Notes: generated by a model from the letters alone, not told the origin. A stretch of 64,000 nt of DNA from Phenylobacterium parvum (GCF_003150835.1 NZ_CP029479.1:1674001-1738000); one strand, 5' to 3'; shown: positions 24,141 to 33,339, counted from the stretch's first letter. Translations and numbers: made by a program.

Positions 24141-25216
24141 CAGGGGACCACGGCCGAGAAGTCGAGGTCGCGGGCGACATAGACCTGGATGGCGGCGCCC
24201 TGCTCCACCCTCAGGGTGGCGGGGATGTCGGACCGACCCGTCGCGGCGACACCCTGTCCGAGTTGTCCCGGCCAGCCCAGAAGCAGGGTGGTGTTGCCGC
24301 CGCTTGAGCCGCTGTTGGCCGCCGCCGTCACGCCGGCGTTGAGCACGGTCAGCAGGATGGAGGCCCCGAAGCGCTCGATGAAGTGATTGTCCACCTCGCC
24401 CTCGACCCCTCCCCGGCCCAGCCGGTCGACGGCGGGCGAGGCGATGTCGATGCTCACGCCCGTAGGGCTGATGATCCGGCTCCACACCACGAAGGCGCGG
24501 GTCTGGCCCACCGAGGCCGCCGACTTGTACTGGCCGATCAGCCGCGAGCCGCGGGGGATCAGGACCCGCTTGCCGTCAAAGCTGCGGACGTCCCGGCTGA
24601 CGACGCCGCGCACGGCGCCGGGCAGGTCGGAATTGATGGCGGATTCCAGGACGGCGGCGATGAGCGTTCCCTGGGGCACCACCCGGCCGAGGTCCTGCAT
24701 CTGCATCGCCCGCGCGCCGGTTGCTGTCCCGCCCATGGTGCGTGCGGCGAACCGTTCCTCGGCGGACCCGGGAAGCTCGCCTGGGGGTGCGGCGCCCGGC
24801 GCGGCGCCCGGGGCGGCGGCCGTGGCGGCAGAGGCGTCCGGCGGCGCGAGGTCGACGACCAGGGTCGGGGCGCGGAGATAGGCGTCCTCGTTATTGGCGG
24901 CGGGAAGCGGGGCTCCCGGAGGCGACTCCGAGGCGGCGGGTGGAGGCGCAGCGACGGCCGTCGCAGGCGTCTCGCCTGCAGGCATGGGCGCCGCCGGCGC
25001 GGGAGCGGGCGACGGTGGAACCTGGGCCCGGGCGCCGCGGGAGGCGTTCATGCCATTGAAGACCAGCAGGCCGGCCAACAGGGCGCCGCCCATGCCGCCC
25101 CAGAAGACGACTGGGGAGTCCGGCGCGCGGACCCTGGGCATGGCCTCCCCGGCCTGGGCGAGGACCTCGCTGGCCGGCGCTGACGACGGCTTGGACTGTC
25201 TTGCGAACATCTTCAT
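24140..25216 (-). CDS. virB10: VirB10/TrbI-type core-complex protein
   Basis: A 358-residue protein with a short cytoplasmic N terminus, one membrane segment (VVFWGGMGGALLAGLLVFNG, about residues 35-55) and a long Ala/Pro-rich periplasmic linker. The conserved TrbI/VirB10 beta-barrel domain includes GTLIAAVLESAINSDLPGAVRGVVSRDV, GKRVLIPRGSRLIGQYKS and the antenna region. VirB10 spans both membranes and links the ATPases to the outer-membrane pore made with VirB9. Its start overlaps the virB9 stop by 4 bp. Confidence 0.92.
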   Translation of the reverse strand: MKMFARQSKPSSAPASEVLAQAGEAMPRVRAPDSPVVFWGGMGGALLAGLLVFNGMNASRGARAQVPPSPAPAPAAPMPAGETPATAVAAPPPAASESPPGAPLPAANNEDAYLRAPTLVVDLAPPDASAATAAAPGAAPGAAPPGELPGSAEERFAARTMGGTATGARAMQMQDLGRVVPQGTLIAAVLESAINSDLPGAVRGVVSRDVRSFDGKRVLIPRGSRLIGQYKSAASVGQTRAFVVWSRIISPTGVSIDIASPAVDRLGRGGVEGEVDNHFIERFGASILLTVLNAGVTAAANSGSSGGNTTLLLGWPGQLGQGVAATGRSDIPATLRVEQGAAIQVYVARDLDFSAVVP

Positions 25217-25968
25217 CTCCGCCAGAACGAACGGGGCTTTTCCGGGACCTGGCTGGTCTCGGACTGGCGAAAGCCTTCATTGAAGACCCGGGTGATGTCG
25301 CCGCCCCGCCTCAGGACAAAGCCCCGGGCGATGCGGTCCGCGACGAAGAAGCCGTCGCGAAGGCGCAGGTTGACCACCGACTCCGCGCCATCGGAGTCGA
25401 TGGCGAAGACGGCCGGGAGATCCTCGTCGCTCCGGAAGGCGAAGTAGGTATCCCGTCCGTCGTCAAAGATGCGGACGGGAAGCAGGGCCCGGGAGCCCTG
25501 GAAGGCGTAGGCGGCGTTGCGGACCTCGGGCGGAGGGTCTGGCGGCGGCGCCGACTCCACCACGGCCACGGGAGCGGCGTAGACGAAGCGGACCGTGAAG
25601 GGCATTCCCCGGACCGGCTGGCCGAGCGCCGTCAGCTGGAAGTTGTACCGGCGAAGGTTGGTCACCACGGTCATGTTGGTCTGGGGCCGGCGGGCCATGG
25701 GCTTGAGGAAGAGGAGGTTCGCCCTGCGGTTGGGGGTGACCTGCCAGGCCAGACTGTCGCCGATGGCGACGTTCTCGATCCGCTCGGAAGGGTCGAACTC
25801 GACGGTCAGCTGATGACGCAGGGCGCCCTTCAGCTCGACCACGACAAAGGGATCATAGTCGACGAAGTGGATGCGGGGATCGCCTGCGCCGGGCCGCGGC
25901 GTCACGGCGTGGGCCGTCGCCGCGCTGAGGGCCAGACAGGCTGCGATCAGGATGGAGCGGAACATCAT
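25213..25968 (-). CDS. virB9: VirB9/TrbG-type outer-membrane core protein
   Basis: A 251-residue periplasmic protein with a signal peptide ending ATAHA (about residue 21). The N-terminal VirB9 domain includes DPRIHFVDYDPFVVVELKG and IENVAIGDSLAWQVTPNRRANLLFLKP, and the C-terminal domain DDGRDTYFAFRSDEDLPAVFAI is the part that meets VirB10 at the outer membrane. The tandem ATGATG start overlaps the virB6 stop, with GAGGAGG just upstream. No separate virB7 lipoprotein gene is present to anchor it, which is unusual for a Vir-type core. Confidence 0.92.
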   Translation of the reverse strand: MMFRSILIAACLALSAATAHAVTPRPGAGDPRIHFVDYDPFVVVELKGALRHQLTVEFDPSERIENVAIGDSLAWQVTPNRRANLLFLKPMARRPQTNMTVVTNLRRYNFQLTALGQPVRGMPFTVRFVYAAPVAVVESAPPPDPPPEVRNAAYAFQGSRALLPVRIFDDGRDTYFAFRSDEDLPAVFAIDSDGAESVVNLRLRDGFFVADRIARGFVLRRGGDITRVFNEGFRQSETSQVPEKPRSFWRR

Positions 25969-27119
25969 GCGCCTCCTCGCCGCCGCGGCACGACGGGCCT
26001 TCTGTAACTGCCTCCGAGGGTATCGGAGGGACGCGGACCGGCCGCGGGAACCGGTCCCGCGCGGACCGAAGCCCCCGCCGCGCCGAACTCCCGGACCCTC
26101 AGTTCGGTCCTCTGCGCCTCCTGGGCCAGCGCCTGGGACAGGCGGTCCGCCCGGGAGACCGGGAAGGACGATGTCGCCGGCTCGGTCCGGGGCGCCGAAG
26201 CCGCGGCCGGGGCTGCGGCGGTTCGGGCGCCAAGACCCATCCGGAGCCCCAGGGCTGCGACCCAGGCGGCGGCGACCAGGATTCCCTGCCCCACCGCGAA
26301 GACCAGGACGAGGGCGGCGAGGCTGGTGGCCATGCGTGGCTGGAGGGCCTGGGCCTCCCTCTGCTCGGCCAGGGCGGCCAGCCAGGGGCCCAGCACCACA
26401 AGCAGGAGGACCAGAAGCGCCCAGCCCACCATCAGGCTGAGGGCGGAACCCGCCAGGGCGCGGACCCATCCATAGAAGACGCCGCGGGTGACGTTCAGGA
26501 GGGCCAGGGCGATGAAGACCGGCCCCACGGCGGTAAGGACGCCGATGGCCAGCTTGGCGCCGCCCACCACGCCGACGCTCATCACCATGAGGGCGTCTGC
26601 GGCCAGGGACAGGGCTTCGGCCGACGCTGCGTCCGCGCTGGCGTAGCCCTTGGCGTTGGGGGGCGCCTTGACGCCGAAGGCGACCGCCGACCGGCGAAGC
26701 TCGTCATGGGCCAGGTCCAGCCCGGCGATGGGCCGCGCGGCCAGGCTCTGCCCTCCCCCGGCGGCGGTCCAGGGCGACGAGGCGGCGGCGGCGATCTGCA
26801 CCGGCGCCCGATCAGCGAGGTCGAAGACCAGGGTCTGGAAGACCGACCAGTTGGTGACCAGGGCCAGGATGACGCCGATCCTGAGCGCTGCTCCGGGCGC
26901 CTCCGAGAGCCTCGCGCCCTCGGGAGCGAACAGCAGCCGCCATCCGATCAGGGCCACGTAGATGGTCATCAGGAGGGTCAGGGCCGCACCAAACAGGCCG
27001 GACCCGCGGGTCAGGGCCTCATAGCCGCCCTGGGCGTAGACCCGGGTCTGGCAGTCGATGGTGGCCATCACGCCCTCGATGGCGCCGACGTCCATGTAGG
27101 AAGGGCAGGCCTCGATCAT
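25965..27119 (-). CDS. virB6: VirB6/TrbL-type polytopic inner-membrane protein
   Basis: A 384-residue protein with about six membrane segments (near residues 45-65, 78-98, 175-200, 205-225, 230-255 and 275-300) and a long charged, Ala/Pro-rich C-terminal tail. The segment GPVFIALALLNVTRGVFYGWVRALAGSALSLMVGWALLVLLLVVLG (here in continuous hydrophobic form) is the conserved VirB6/TrbL core. It forms part of the inner-membrane channel of the secretion system. It overlaps virB4 by 4 bp and virB9 by 4 bp. A truncated mobile-element origin is unlikely given the intact layout. Confidence 0.9.
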   Translation of the reverse strand: MIEACPSYMDVGAIEGVMATIDCQTRVYAQGGYEALTRGSGLFGAALTLLMTIYVALIGWRLLFAPEGARLSEAPGAALRIGVILALVTNWSVFQTLVFDLADRAPVQIAAAASSPWTAAGGGQSLAARPIAGLDLAHDELRRSAVAFGVKAPPNAKGYASADAASAEALSLAADALMVMSVGVVGGAKLAIGVLTAVGPVFIALALLNVTRGVFYGWVRALAGSALSLMVGWALLVLLLVVLGPWLAALAEQREAQALQPRMATSLAALVLVFAVGQGILVAAAWVAALGLRMGLGARTAAAPAAASAPRTEPATSSFPVSRADRLSQALAQEAQRTELRVREFGAAGASVRAGPVPAAGPRPSDTLGGSYRRPVVPRRRGGA

Positions 27120-29500
27120 GGGGCGGACTTTCCGGCCATGAAGGGCTCGAGCCAGGCCGTGGGCGCATCGCCCACCACCGCCCGCAGCTGGTCGAGTCGG
27201 CGCACGGACCGCTCGGTTCCGGCCAGCACCTGCAGGGGCCCGGACAGGCCGGACAGGTCGAGACGGGCGACGATGCTGTGGTCGCCGCGCTTGACGAGGA
27301 AGCAGCGCGAGGTGTCCGGCAGCGACCGGACCAGGGAGAACTCGTGCTCGGACAGGCCGAAGCCGTCGATGTATTCCTCGGGCCGGGCGCGCGGATTGGG
27401 GAAGAAGATCTGGGTCGCGGCCTGCTCGATGATCGCCGAGGCGATCCGGCTGTCGAGGGCGTCTGAGGCGCTCTGGGTACAGAAACCCACAAGGCCGTTG
27501 CGCTTCCGGATCGTCTTTTCCCAGTCCTTGATCCGACGGATGAAGACCGGGTCGTCCAGGACCTTCCAGCCCTCGTCGACGACGAAGATGGCGGGCGTGC
27601 CGTCCAGCCTCTGCTCCAGCCTGTGGAACAGGTACATCATGGCCGGGGTGCGGACTTCAGGGGCGTCCAGGACCCGGGTCATGTCGAAGCCGAGCACCCG
27701 GGTCTCGAGGCTGAGCTGGTCCTCGGCATTGTCGAACAGCCAGGCGTGCTCGCCACCCTCGCACCAGGGGCCGAGACGGAAGGCGAGATCCCCGGGTGTG
27801 GGCCGCCGGCCGCCCCGGAACAGCTCGCGCAGGAACCGCAGGCGACGGTGCGAAGGGGGCTGGGCGAAGTTGGCGTCGAGGGCGTCGGCGATCACCGCCC
27901 GGTCGTCGGCGCTGAGGGTCGAGCCATCCGCCGAGAGCAGCTGGGCGAGCCATTCGGCCAGGAAGGCACGGTTGCCCGGCTCGTCCGGCAGCAGCAGGGG
28001 GTTGAAGCCCGTCGGCTCGCCGGGCCGCAGCACGTCGTACCGCCCGCCAATGGCTCGGATGAAAGGCTCGGCGCCGCGGTCCTTGTCGAAATAGGCCACA
28101 CGAGGGCGAACCCGCTCGGCCTGGGCCAGGAGGAAGGTCAGGAGGACCGTCTTGCCCGAACCGGAGGGCCCGATGCAGGTGAAGTTGCCAAGGTCGCCCT
28201 GATGGAAATTGAAGTGGTAGGGGCCCGAGGCGGTGGTCTCGAGGACGGAAATCGCCGGCCCCCAGTGATTGCCTTCGGCCTGCCCCGTCGGATGATTATG
28301 GAAGCTGGCCAGGCTGGCGAAGTTGGCGGCGGAGATCAGGCCCTTGCGGGCGATGAAGCGGAAGCCGCCCGGGAACTGGGCCCAGAAGCTGGGCTCCAGG
28401 TTGGCGTCCTCACGTACGGCCAGGACCCCGGCTTCCGCGAGGGCCGACTGGACGTCGGCGACCGCATAGTCGAGCTCGTCCAGCTCCCTGGCCTTCACCA
28501 GGATCGACAGGTGGTGCTCGCCATAGACCGCGCGCCCCGCGCCGACGTCGTCACGGGCCTGGGCAAGTTCCCCACGCAGGCTGAAGGCGTCGTCATCGGC
28601 GGCCTTCAGGCGTCGAAGGGCCACGCCCATCCGTTCCAGCGAAGCCTGGCGATCCTGGAAGGCGAAGCTCTCGGTCAGGACCATCTCGTGCGGCAGGCGA
28701 AGGACGCCGTCGAGCAGCCCCGGCGCCGTACGCGCCGGATAGTCCTTGAGCCCGACGACGGCGCCGAAACTGCGCTCGCCGCCATGGCCGGTCCCGAGCT
28801 CCAGGGCGTCCAGGCCAAAGGTCAGGCGACGCTGGCCGAGGGCCGAGGCGATGTCGCCGGAAGGCGCGAGCACGGGCCGCGCCTCTCCGTTCAGGAGCAG
28901 GGAGAGAAACTCGCAGGGCTCGGAAAAGCGCGCGCCGCCCGCGCCGTCGTAGACGCCGAGGGTCCGCGCACCATAGGGGGCCAGGGCGGCGGCGAAGGAG
29001 TCCCTCAGGGCGTGAAGTTCGCGCAGGTCGCGCGCCGACTCCGACTGCCGCTGGCGCGGCCCCCGGAGGATCCGCTCCACAAGGCCGGCCCGGCCCTGGG
29101 TCGGGCGCAGGACCAGGGTCAGGAAGATGTCGTTGACGAAGAGTTGGCGGGTCTCGAGCTGTTCACGCCACTTCCGGTCGAGGTCAGCGCAGAAGGATTC
29201 TTCCGGCGGCGGCGGAAAGTCCGGCGTCACACGCCGGCGGACCACATGGTGCCAGAGGGCGAGGCGCGAAGTCGCGGCGCTTCGAAGGACGGTCTCGCGG
29301 ACGGACTTGCGATAGTTCAGGTCCTCATCCGAGGCGGTCTCGAAGGGGAAGCCGGCGATGTGCAGGACCTGGACGAGCAGGCCGTCCCGCGTCTCCAGGG
29401 TCTGGCCGTCGAGGTGCCGGGCAAAGGCGAGGCGGTCGCCAATGGCCGCCTCCCTGGGCGCCAGGAGGCTTGCCGCGCGGGTGGTGATGAACCTGTTCAC
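27116..29500 (-). CDS. virB4: VirB4/TrbE-type secretion ATPase
   Basis: A 794-residue ATPase with an N-terminal CagE/TrbE/VirB domain and a C-terminal motor domain. Walker A GPSGSGKT lies at about residues 444-451 and Walker B in AIFVVDEGWKVLDD, with a FCTQSASDAL sensor segment after it. I choose the GTG at 29500 because its GTGA overlaps the virB3 stop by 4 bp, as at the other junctions in this cluster. A GTG at 29551 would add 17 residues and overlap virB3 by 55 bp. It energises pilin handling and substrate transport. Confidence 0.93.
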   Translation of the reverse strand: MNRFITTRAASLLAPREAAIGDRLAFARHLDGQTLETRDGLLVQVLHIAGFPFETASDEDLNYRKSVRETVLRSAATSRLALWHHVVRRRVTPDFPPPPEESFCADLDRKWREQLETRQLFVNDIFLTLVLRPTQGRAGLVERILRGPRQRQSESARDLRELHALRDSFAAALAPYGARTLGVYDGAGGARFSEPCEFLSLLLNGEARPVLAPSGDIASALGQRRLTFGLDALELGTGHGGERSFGAVVGLKDYPARTAPGLLDGVLRLPHEMVLTESFAFQDRQASLERMGVALRRLKAADDDAFSLRGELAQARDDVGAGRAVYGEHHLSILVKARELDELDYAVADVQSALAEAGVLAVREDANLEPSFWAQFPGGFRFIARKGLISAANFASLASFHNHPTGQAEGNHWGPAISVLETTASGPYHFNFHQGDLGNFTCIGPSGSGKTVLLTFLLAQAERVRPRVAYFDKDRGAEPFIRAIGGRYDVLRPGEPTGFNPLLLPDEPGNRAFLAEWLAQLLSADGSTLSADDRAVIADALDANFAQPPSHRRLRFLRELFRGGRRPTPGDLAFRLGPWCEGGEHAWLFDNAEDQLSLETRVLGFDMTRVLDAPEVRTPAMMYLFHRLEQRLDGTPAIFVVDEGWKVLDDPVFIRRIKDWEKTIRKRNGLVGFCTQSASDALDSRIASAIIEQAATQIFFPNPRARPEEYIDGFGLSEHEFSLVRSLPDTSRCFLVKRGDHSIVARLDLSGLSGPLQVLAGTERSVRRLDQLRAVVGDAPTAWLEPFMAGKSAP

Positions 29501-29781
29501 GGCGTGTACGAGTTCCCGCCCCAGAAGCTGAAGTTCCGTATCCTCGGGCACGACTGGACCCGGGTGATCCAGATGTCGAAGAAGCGGGGCTCCCGGACCG
29601 ACCCGGCATAGCCGATGGCGTGGATCACCAGGGCGGCGAGGAGGACCCAGAACGACTTCGTGATCAGGAAGAGCTCGCCCGTCACGATCAGGTTGAGGAT
29701 GGCGTAGGTGTAGGTGACGCCGCCGATCATCTGCGGCCGCGTCAGGGCGGCGAAGACAGGGTCGGAGGACAGCCGGCTCAT
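29497..29781 (-). CDS. virB3: VirB3/TrbD-type inner-membrane protein
   Basis: A 94-residue protein: DPVFAALTRPQMIGGVTYTYA, the conserved VirB3 N-terminal motif, leads into a paired hydrophobic region (about residues 24-57) and then FFDIWITRVQ. VirB3 works with VirB4 in pilus assembly. It is read just after virB2 and overlaps virB4 at the GTGA junction. Confidence 0.92.
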   Translation of the reverse strand: MSRLSSDPVFAALTRPQMIGGVTYTYAILNLIVTGELFLITKSFWVLLAALVIHAIGYAGSVREPRFFDIWITRVQSCPRIRNFSFWGGNSYTP

Positions 29782-29782
29782 C

Positions 29783-30088
29783 CTACATGGCCCCGGCGAG
29801 GCTGCGGATGCCGGCGACGATGGAAACGGCGCCGAAGATGATGAAGGCCCCGACGATCACGATCACGCCCCGCCGCCACTCCATGCGCCCGGACAGCATC
29901 ATGAATCCGACCGCGGCGATCGCGATCACGGCGGCGGTGGTGGCCACCGTGCCCAGGAGCGTGCCCTGCACCCAGGTGAGGGCCGCGATCAGCGGCGAGG
30001 AGCCGGCGGGATCGGCCTGGGCCTGGGCGAAGGCCGGGGTTCCGGCGATGGCGGCCGCGGCGGCCAGGGCGAGGGTCTTGCGGTTCAT
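29783..30088 (-). CDS. virB2: VirB2/TrbC-type pilin precursor
   Basis: A 101-residue protein: signal peptide ending AFAQA (about residue 22), then two hydrophobic segments (about 44-68 and 75-96) separated by a short charged loop GRMEWRRG. This is the standard T4SS major pilin layout. It lies between the transglycosylase gene and virB3, with one base before virB3. Whether it forms a visible pilus cannot be told. Confidence 0.9.
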   Translation of the reverse strand: MNRKTLALAAAAAIAGTPAFAQAQADPAGSSPLIAALTWVQGTLLGTVATTAAVIAIAAVGFMMLSGRMEWRRGVIVIVGAFIIFGAVSIVAGIRSLAGAM

Positions 30089-30092
30089 GGTC

Positions 30093-30680
30093 CTACTGGG
30101 CTCCGTAGGTCGGGACGCGGGGCGCGCCGAGGCGCGAGACGATGGCCTGAACATAGGCCCGGGTTTCCTGGTACGGCGGCACATCCCCGTAACGCTCCAC
30201 AGCCTCGGGTCCGGCGTTGTATGCGGCAAGCGCCAGGCGAACGTCGCCAAAGCGCCTGAGCTGGCGGGCCAGGTAACCGACGCCGCCGTCGATATTGCTC
30301 CTGAGGTCGTCGGGGTCCACGCCCAGGTCCCGGGCGGTGGCGGGCATGAGCTGCATGACGCCCCGGGCGCCTTTCGGCGATACGGCGGACTGACGGAACC
30401 GCGACTCCTGCCAAGCCACTTCCGTCGCCAGCCGGGGATCGACGCCATGCCGAGCCGCCGCCTCGGCGATCAGGCCGGCGACAGCGCCCGCCGGCGCTGA
30501 ATCCGGCCCGGGTGCGGGCGGTGTAATCGGCCGGGGACCTGCAGAAGTGAAGACCATGGGCCCGGAATAGGTTGTCACGGAACCGTCATCTCCGATCTCC
30601 AGAACCTGCGCCATGGCGGCGCCGGCGGGAACGCCGAGCGCGCCGAGCACGGCGCTGATGGCGATGACGCTGGTCCTCAC
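30093..30680 (-). CDS. virB1: VirB1-type lytic transglycosylase
   Basis: A 195-residue exported protein with an SLT domain: the catalytic Glu is in VAWQESRFRQSAVSPKGARGVMQLMPATA, and ALAAYNAGPEAVERYG is the C-terminal SLT motif. The signal peptide ends near AAMAQ. It starts at a GTG at 30680 preceded by AGGATCT. It opens the peptidoglycan for secretion-apparatus assembly. As the first gene of the cluster it is divergent from the enoyl-CoA hydratase gene across a 191-bp gap, which also holds a GACCC-7 nt-GGGTC dyad at 30707-30723. Confidence 0.92.
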   Translation of the reverse strand: MRTSVIAISAVLGALGVPAGAAMAQVLEIGDDGSVTTYSGPMVFTSAGPRPITPPAPGPDSAPAGAVAGLIAEAAARHGVDPRLATEVAWQESRFRQSAVSPKGARGVMQLMPATARDLGVDPDDLRSNIDGGVGYLARQLRRFGDVRLALAAYNAGPEAVERYGDVPPYQETRAYVQAIVSRLGAPRVPTYGAQ

Positions 30681-30871
30681 GGGAGATCCTGCCTGCCTTG
30701 ATCCTTGACCCGGAGAAAGGGTCGGGACCGACGATATCCCGAAACGGGCGAACGAACGATTACAAAGGATCAGTGACGATTGGATGACAAGTCCCCTCCC
30801 CGGTCAGCCTCCGACGTTGACAGGAAGCGCCGCCGACGCGCCCACTGTCGCCCGGAAAGAGGAGACGCGGA

Positions 30872-31618
30872 ATGACAGATCTGGTCCTGCGGGAGACCCG
30901 CGGCGAGGCGGTCCACCTTGTGCTGAACCGGCCTGACAAGCTCAACTCCCTGAACGTTCCTCTGTTCCAGGCCCTGGACGCCCATGTGAAGGCGATCGCT
31001 GCGGACCCCACCGGCGTCGCGGCGGTGGTCATTCGCGGCGCAGGTCGCTGCTTTTCCGCCGGCCACGACCTCGGTGACATCGCCGCGGGCGAGCGGCTTC
31101 CAGAGCCAAACTACCAGTCGAAGGTCATCGAGCGGCTGGCGGCCCTGCCTCTTCCCGTCATCTCTGCGGTCCATGGCCACTGCTACACCGGCGCCCTGGA
31201 GCTGGCGCTGGCCGCCGACATCATCCTGGCCGCGGAAGGCGCCAAGTTCGCGGACACCCACGCCCGTTGGGCCCTGACGCCGGTCTGGGGCCTCAGCCAG
31301 CGCCTGCCCCGACGGGTCGGGACCGCGAAGGCCCGCGAGATGATGTTCACCTGCCGGACCTATTCCGGGCGGGAGGCGGAGGCCATGGGCCTCGCCAACG
31401 CCTGCCTGCCGGACGCGACCTTCCTCGAGGGCGTCGACGCCTGGACGGCCGAGATCGCCGCGAACTCATCCTTCAGTCACGCCGCCAACAAGCGACTGCT
31501 GGACCAGACGGACGGCCTGCCGCTGCCGGCGGGTCTGGCCCATGAAGTCTATCGCGGAGAAGGCGTCGGTCCCGATATGCGCGAGCGTATCGCGGCGTTC
31601 GCCGCCCGGAAGAGCTGA
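30872..31618 (+). CDS. Enoyl-CoA hydratase/isomerase (crotonase family)
   Basis: A 248-residue crotonase. The oxyanion segments are GAGRCFSAGHDLGDI (about residues 56-70) and VHGHCYTGALELALAADIILA, with ARWALTPVWGLSQRLPRRVG following. The second catalytic Glu position of classical ECH1 hydratases is not obviously conserved (VWGLSQRLP), so it may be a hydratase or another crotonase. The ribosome site GAGGAG precedes the start. It heads the plus-strand side of the divergent promoter and converges on the first CrtC/AttH-like gene. It probably acts in acyl-CoA degradation together with the neighbouring cluster. Confidence 0.88.
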   Translation: MTDLVLRETRGEAVHLVLNRPDKLNSLNVPLFQALDAHVKAIAADPTGVAAVVIRGAGRCFSAGHDLGDIAAGERLPEPNYQSKVIERLAALPLPVISAVHGHCYTGALELALAADIILAAEGAKFADTHARWALTPVWGLSQRLPRRVGTAKAREMMFTCRTYSGREAEAMGLANACLPDATFLEGVDAWTAEIAANSSFSHAANKRLLDQTDGLPLPAGLAHEVYRGEGVGPDMRERIAAFAARKS

Positions 31619-31632
31619 GAACCGCCTCAGGG

Positions 31633-32787
31633 CTAAGGGCCTGCCCGCTCCTCCCGGGACTTCGCCCCGTCAAGCAGCTGGGTGAAGCCCGCAGGGGCGT
31701 AGGGACCGATGCAGAGCTGTTCCAGGACGCCGATCCCCGTCCGGCCCTCGTTGTCCCGGGTGCGGACCACCTGCTGGGTATGCAGGTGCGAGTGCGCCAG
31801 GGGATCGAGCTGGCGGGGATCAAAGGACTCATGGCCGATGGCCAGTTCCCCCTTCCACATGCCCTGCCCCCACTCCGGGTGGGTGTAGCCCAGGCCCTTC
31901 ATCTGGAACTTCAGGATCGGCTCCATGCTTATGGTGCGGACTGTCCCGTCATGGTCGACGAGGTCCACCTCGGCGTAGCGGGCCAGGCGCGTGCCCGGAT
32001 GGTAGTCGACCCGATGCCGGGCGGTGGCCATGCGGTGATCCCGCCCGTCCTCGACCCCCGGAATGTCCGCCTCGCTGTCGTAGAGCGGCGCGGTGAAGCC
32101 CTCGCGGACCAGGGGGCGGCCCTGGGCGTCATCGAAGAAGATGGCGTGCGAGATGTGGTCGTCCCAGAAGAGGGGCGTCCAGAGGAAGAAGACGCTGGGG
32201 ATCTCCTTGCGGGGCGCACCGCCGGTCTCAGGCTCGCCCACGTTCCGGACCCCCCAGGACCGGTCCTTGGTTCCCAGGCAGACCTCTGCATCCACCTCGA
32301 TGCGGCCCTCGGGCGTCTCCACCCAGCCGCTCCAGCGGCCGAACTGGTCGAAGCGGGTGGCGTCCATCACCCGGCGGGTCCCGGACCAGAGGGTCTGCCG
32401 GGCCTCCTGGAGGCTGGCCGTCCGGGCCGAGAAGACGAGATCGCAGGACAGGCCGCTTTCATTCGTCTCCAGCACGACCCGGGTGCGGCGCATGGGCTCC
32501 AGAACCTCGAGGCGGAAGGGGCCCACGGACATGTCCGTCCGCTCGGCGGGCGCCCGGCGCGAGCCGTAGAAGCAGTACTGCCGCCCACCGGGAGCCACGA
32601 CGCTGAAGGCGCCGTCCAGGATTCCCCGAAAGGGATAGACCGCCATGCCGACGCCGAAATAGTAGCCACCGTCCTTCTCATAAGCGTTGAACCAGGTGCG
32701 GTCGTAGACGTTACGGTCGCTGGTCGCCGGGTGGGCGATGGGCTCCGGGGTCTGGTGGATCGGGAAGTCGTCAAGTCGGTTCAGCAT
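31633..32787 (-). CDS. CrtC/AttH-like beta-barrel protein, paralogue A (function unknown)
   Basis: A 384-residue soluble protein. It contains a conserved TKDRSWGVRNVG element and many beta-strand-like stretches, resembling the AttH/hydroxyneurosporene synthase-like (CrtC-like) two-barrel fold seen in uncharacterised proteins from steroid and terpenoid degradation clusters. I cannot give a reaction. The paralogue at 33340-34353 has the matching KSWGPRNWS element, so the two probably form partner proteins. The ATG at 32787 has GAGGAG at good spacing. No signal peptide is evident. It is the last gene of an eight-gene minus-strand run. Confidence 0.72.
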   Translation of the reverse strand: MLNRLDDFPIHQTPEPIAHPATSDRNVYDRTWFNAYEKDGGYYFGVGMAVYPFRGILDGAFSVVAPGGRQYCFYGSRRAPAERTDMSVGPFRLEVLEPMRRTRVVLETNESGLSCDLVFSARTASLQEARQTLWSGTRRVMDATRFDQFGRWSGWVETPEGRIEVDAEVCLGTKDRSWGVRNVGEPETGGAPRKEIPSVFFLWTPLFWDDHISHAIFFDDAQGRPLVREGFTAPLYDSEADIPGVEDGRDHRMATARHRVDYHPGTRLARYAEVDLVDHDGTVRTISMEPILKFQMKGLGYTHPEWGQGMWKGELAIGHESFDPRQLDPLAHSHLHTQQVVRTRDNEGRTGIGVLEQLCIGPYAPAGFTQLLDGAKSREERAGP

Positions 32788-32814
32788 GGTCGGATCTCCT
32801 CGGAACGGCGCGGT

Positions 32815-33228
32815 TCAGGCCAGGCCCAGGGCCCGCTTCATCGCCTTCAGGTTGCCGCGGCAGAACTTCCCCATGGCCTCGGTCGCCGCCTCAAGCTGGG
32901 CGGGATCCCGGGGCTGGAACCGGACCCGCAGCACGATGGCGCAGGAGTCCCCGTCACCGGGCTCCACCGAGACGGTGGAGAAGTAGGCCTCCATGTCGGG
33001 CCGATCGAGGGTGTAGGTGTAGTGGTGCGGCCCCTCGTCGGTCATCAGCTCCGAGACGGTCCGGCCGCCGGGCATGGTCAGGGTGCGCACCTTGCCCTGG
33101 GGCGTGACCTCGGTGCTCTCGGCCTCCACCAGCGTCGCCCACTTCCGGATTCCTGAAAAGTCGCCGATGACGGCCCAGGCCGCATCGGCGGCCAGCGGAA
33201 TGTCCTCGCGGACGGTCATTTCCTGCAT
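32815..33228 (-). CDS. SRPBCC-family (polyketide cyclase/START-like) protein
   Basis: A 137-residue helix-grip protein with the family N-terminal pattern REDIPLAADAAWAVIGDFSGIRKWATLVEAE, a central strand set and a C-terminal helix (MGKFCRGNLKAMKRAL). The ATG at 33228 is preceded by GGGAGGA; a later ATG at 33219 has no comparable site. Members bind hydrophobic ligands such as lipids, sterols or polyketides, or act as cyclases. Its place between two CrtC/AttH-like genes suggests handling of a hydrophobic intermediate. Confidence 0.85.
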   Translation of the reverse strand: MQEMTVREDIPLAADAAWAVIGDFSGIRKWATLVEAESTEVTPQGKVRTLTMPGGRTVSELMTDEGPHHYTYTLDRPDMEAYFSTVSVEPGDGDSCAIVLRVRFQPRDPAQLEAATEAMGKFCRGNLKAMKRALGLA

Positions 33229-33339
33229 GAAGTCCTCCCAGTGTTTCGGCGGACTGCAGCACATCCGGTTGCGGACCGGAAGCGAGGAAAGCATGGATCC
33301 GGTTCTGCCGGGCGCCCGGGGAGCCGCGGCGGCCTGGAC

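Noticed and set aside
27623..29611. 662-codon open frame on the plus strand
   Set aside because: Antisense shadow of virB4; its composition is a mirror of the real gene and no domain is visible.
23166..30680. Conjugative element or integrated plasmid
   Set aside because: No relaxase, coupling protein, integrase, partition genes or flanking repeats; base composition matches the surroundings.
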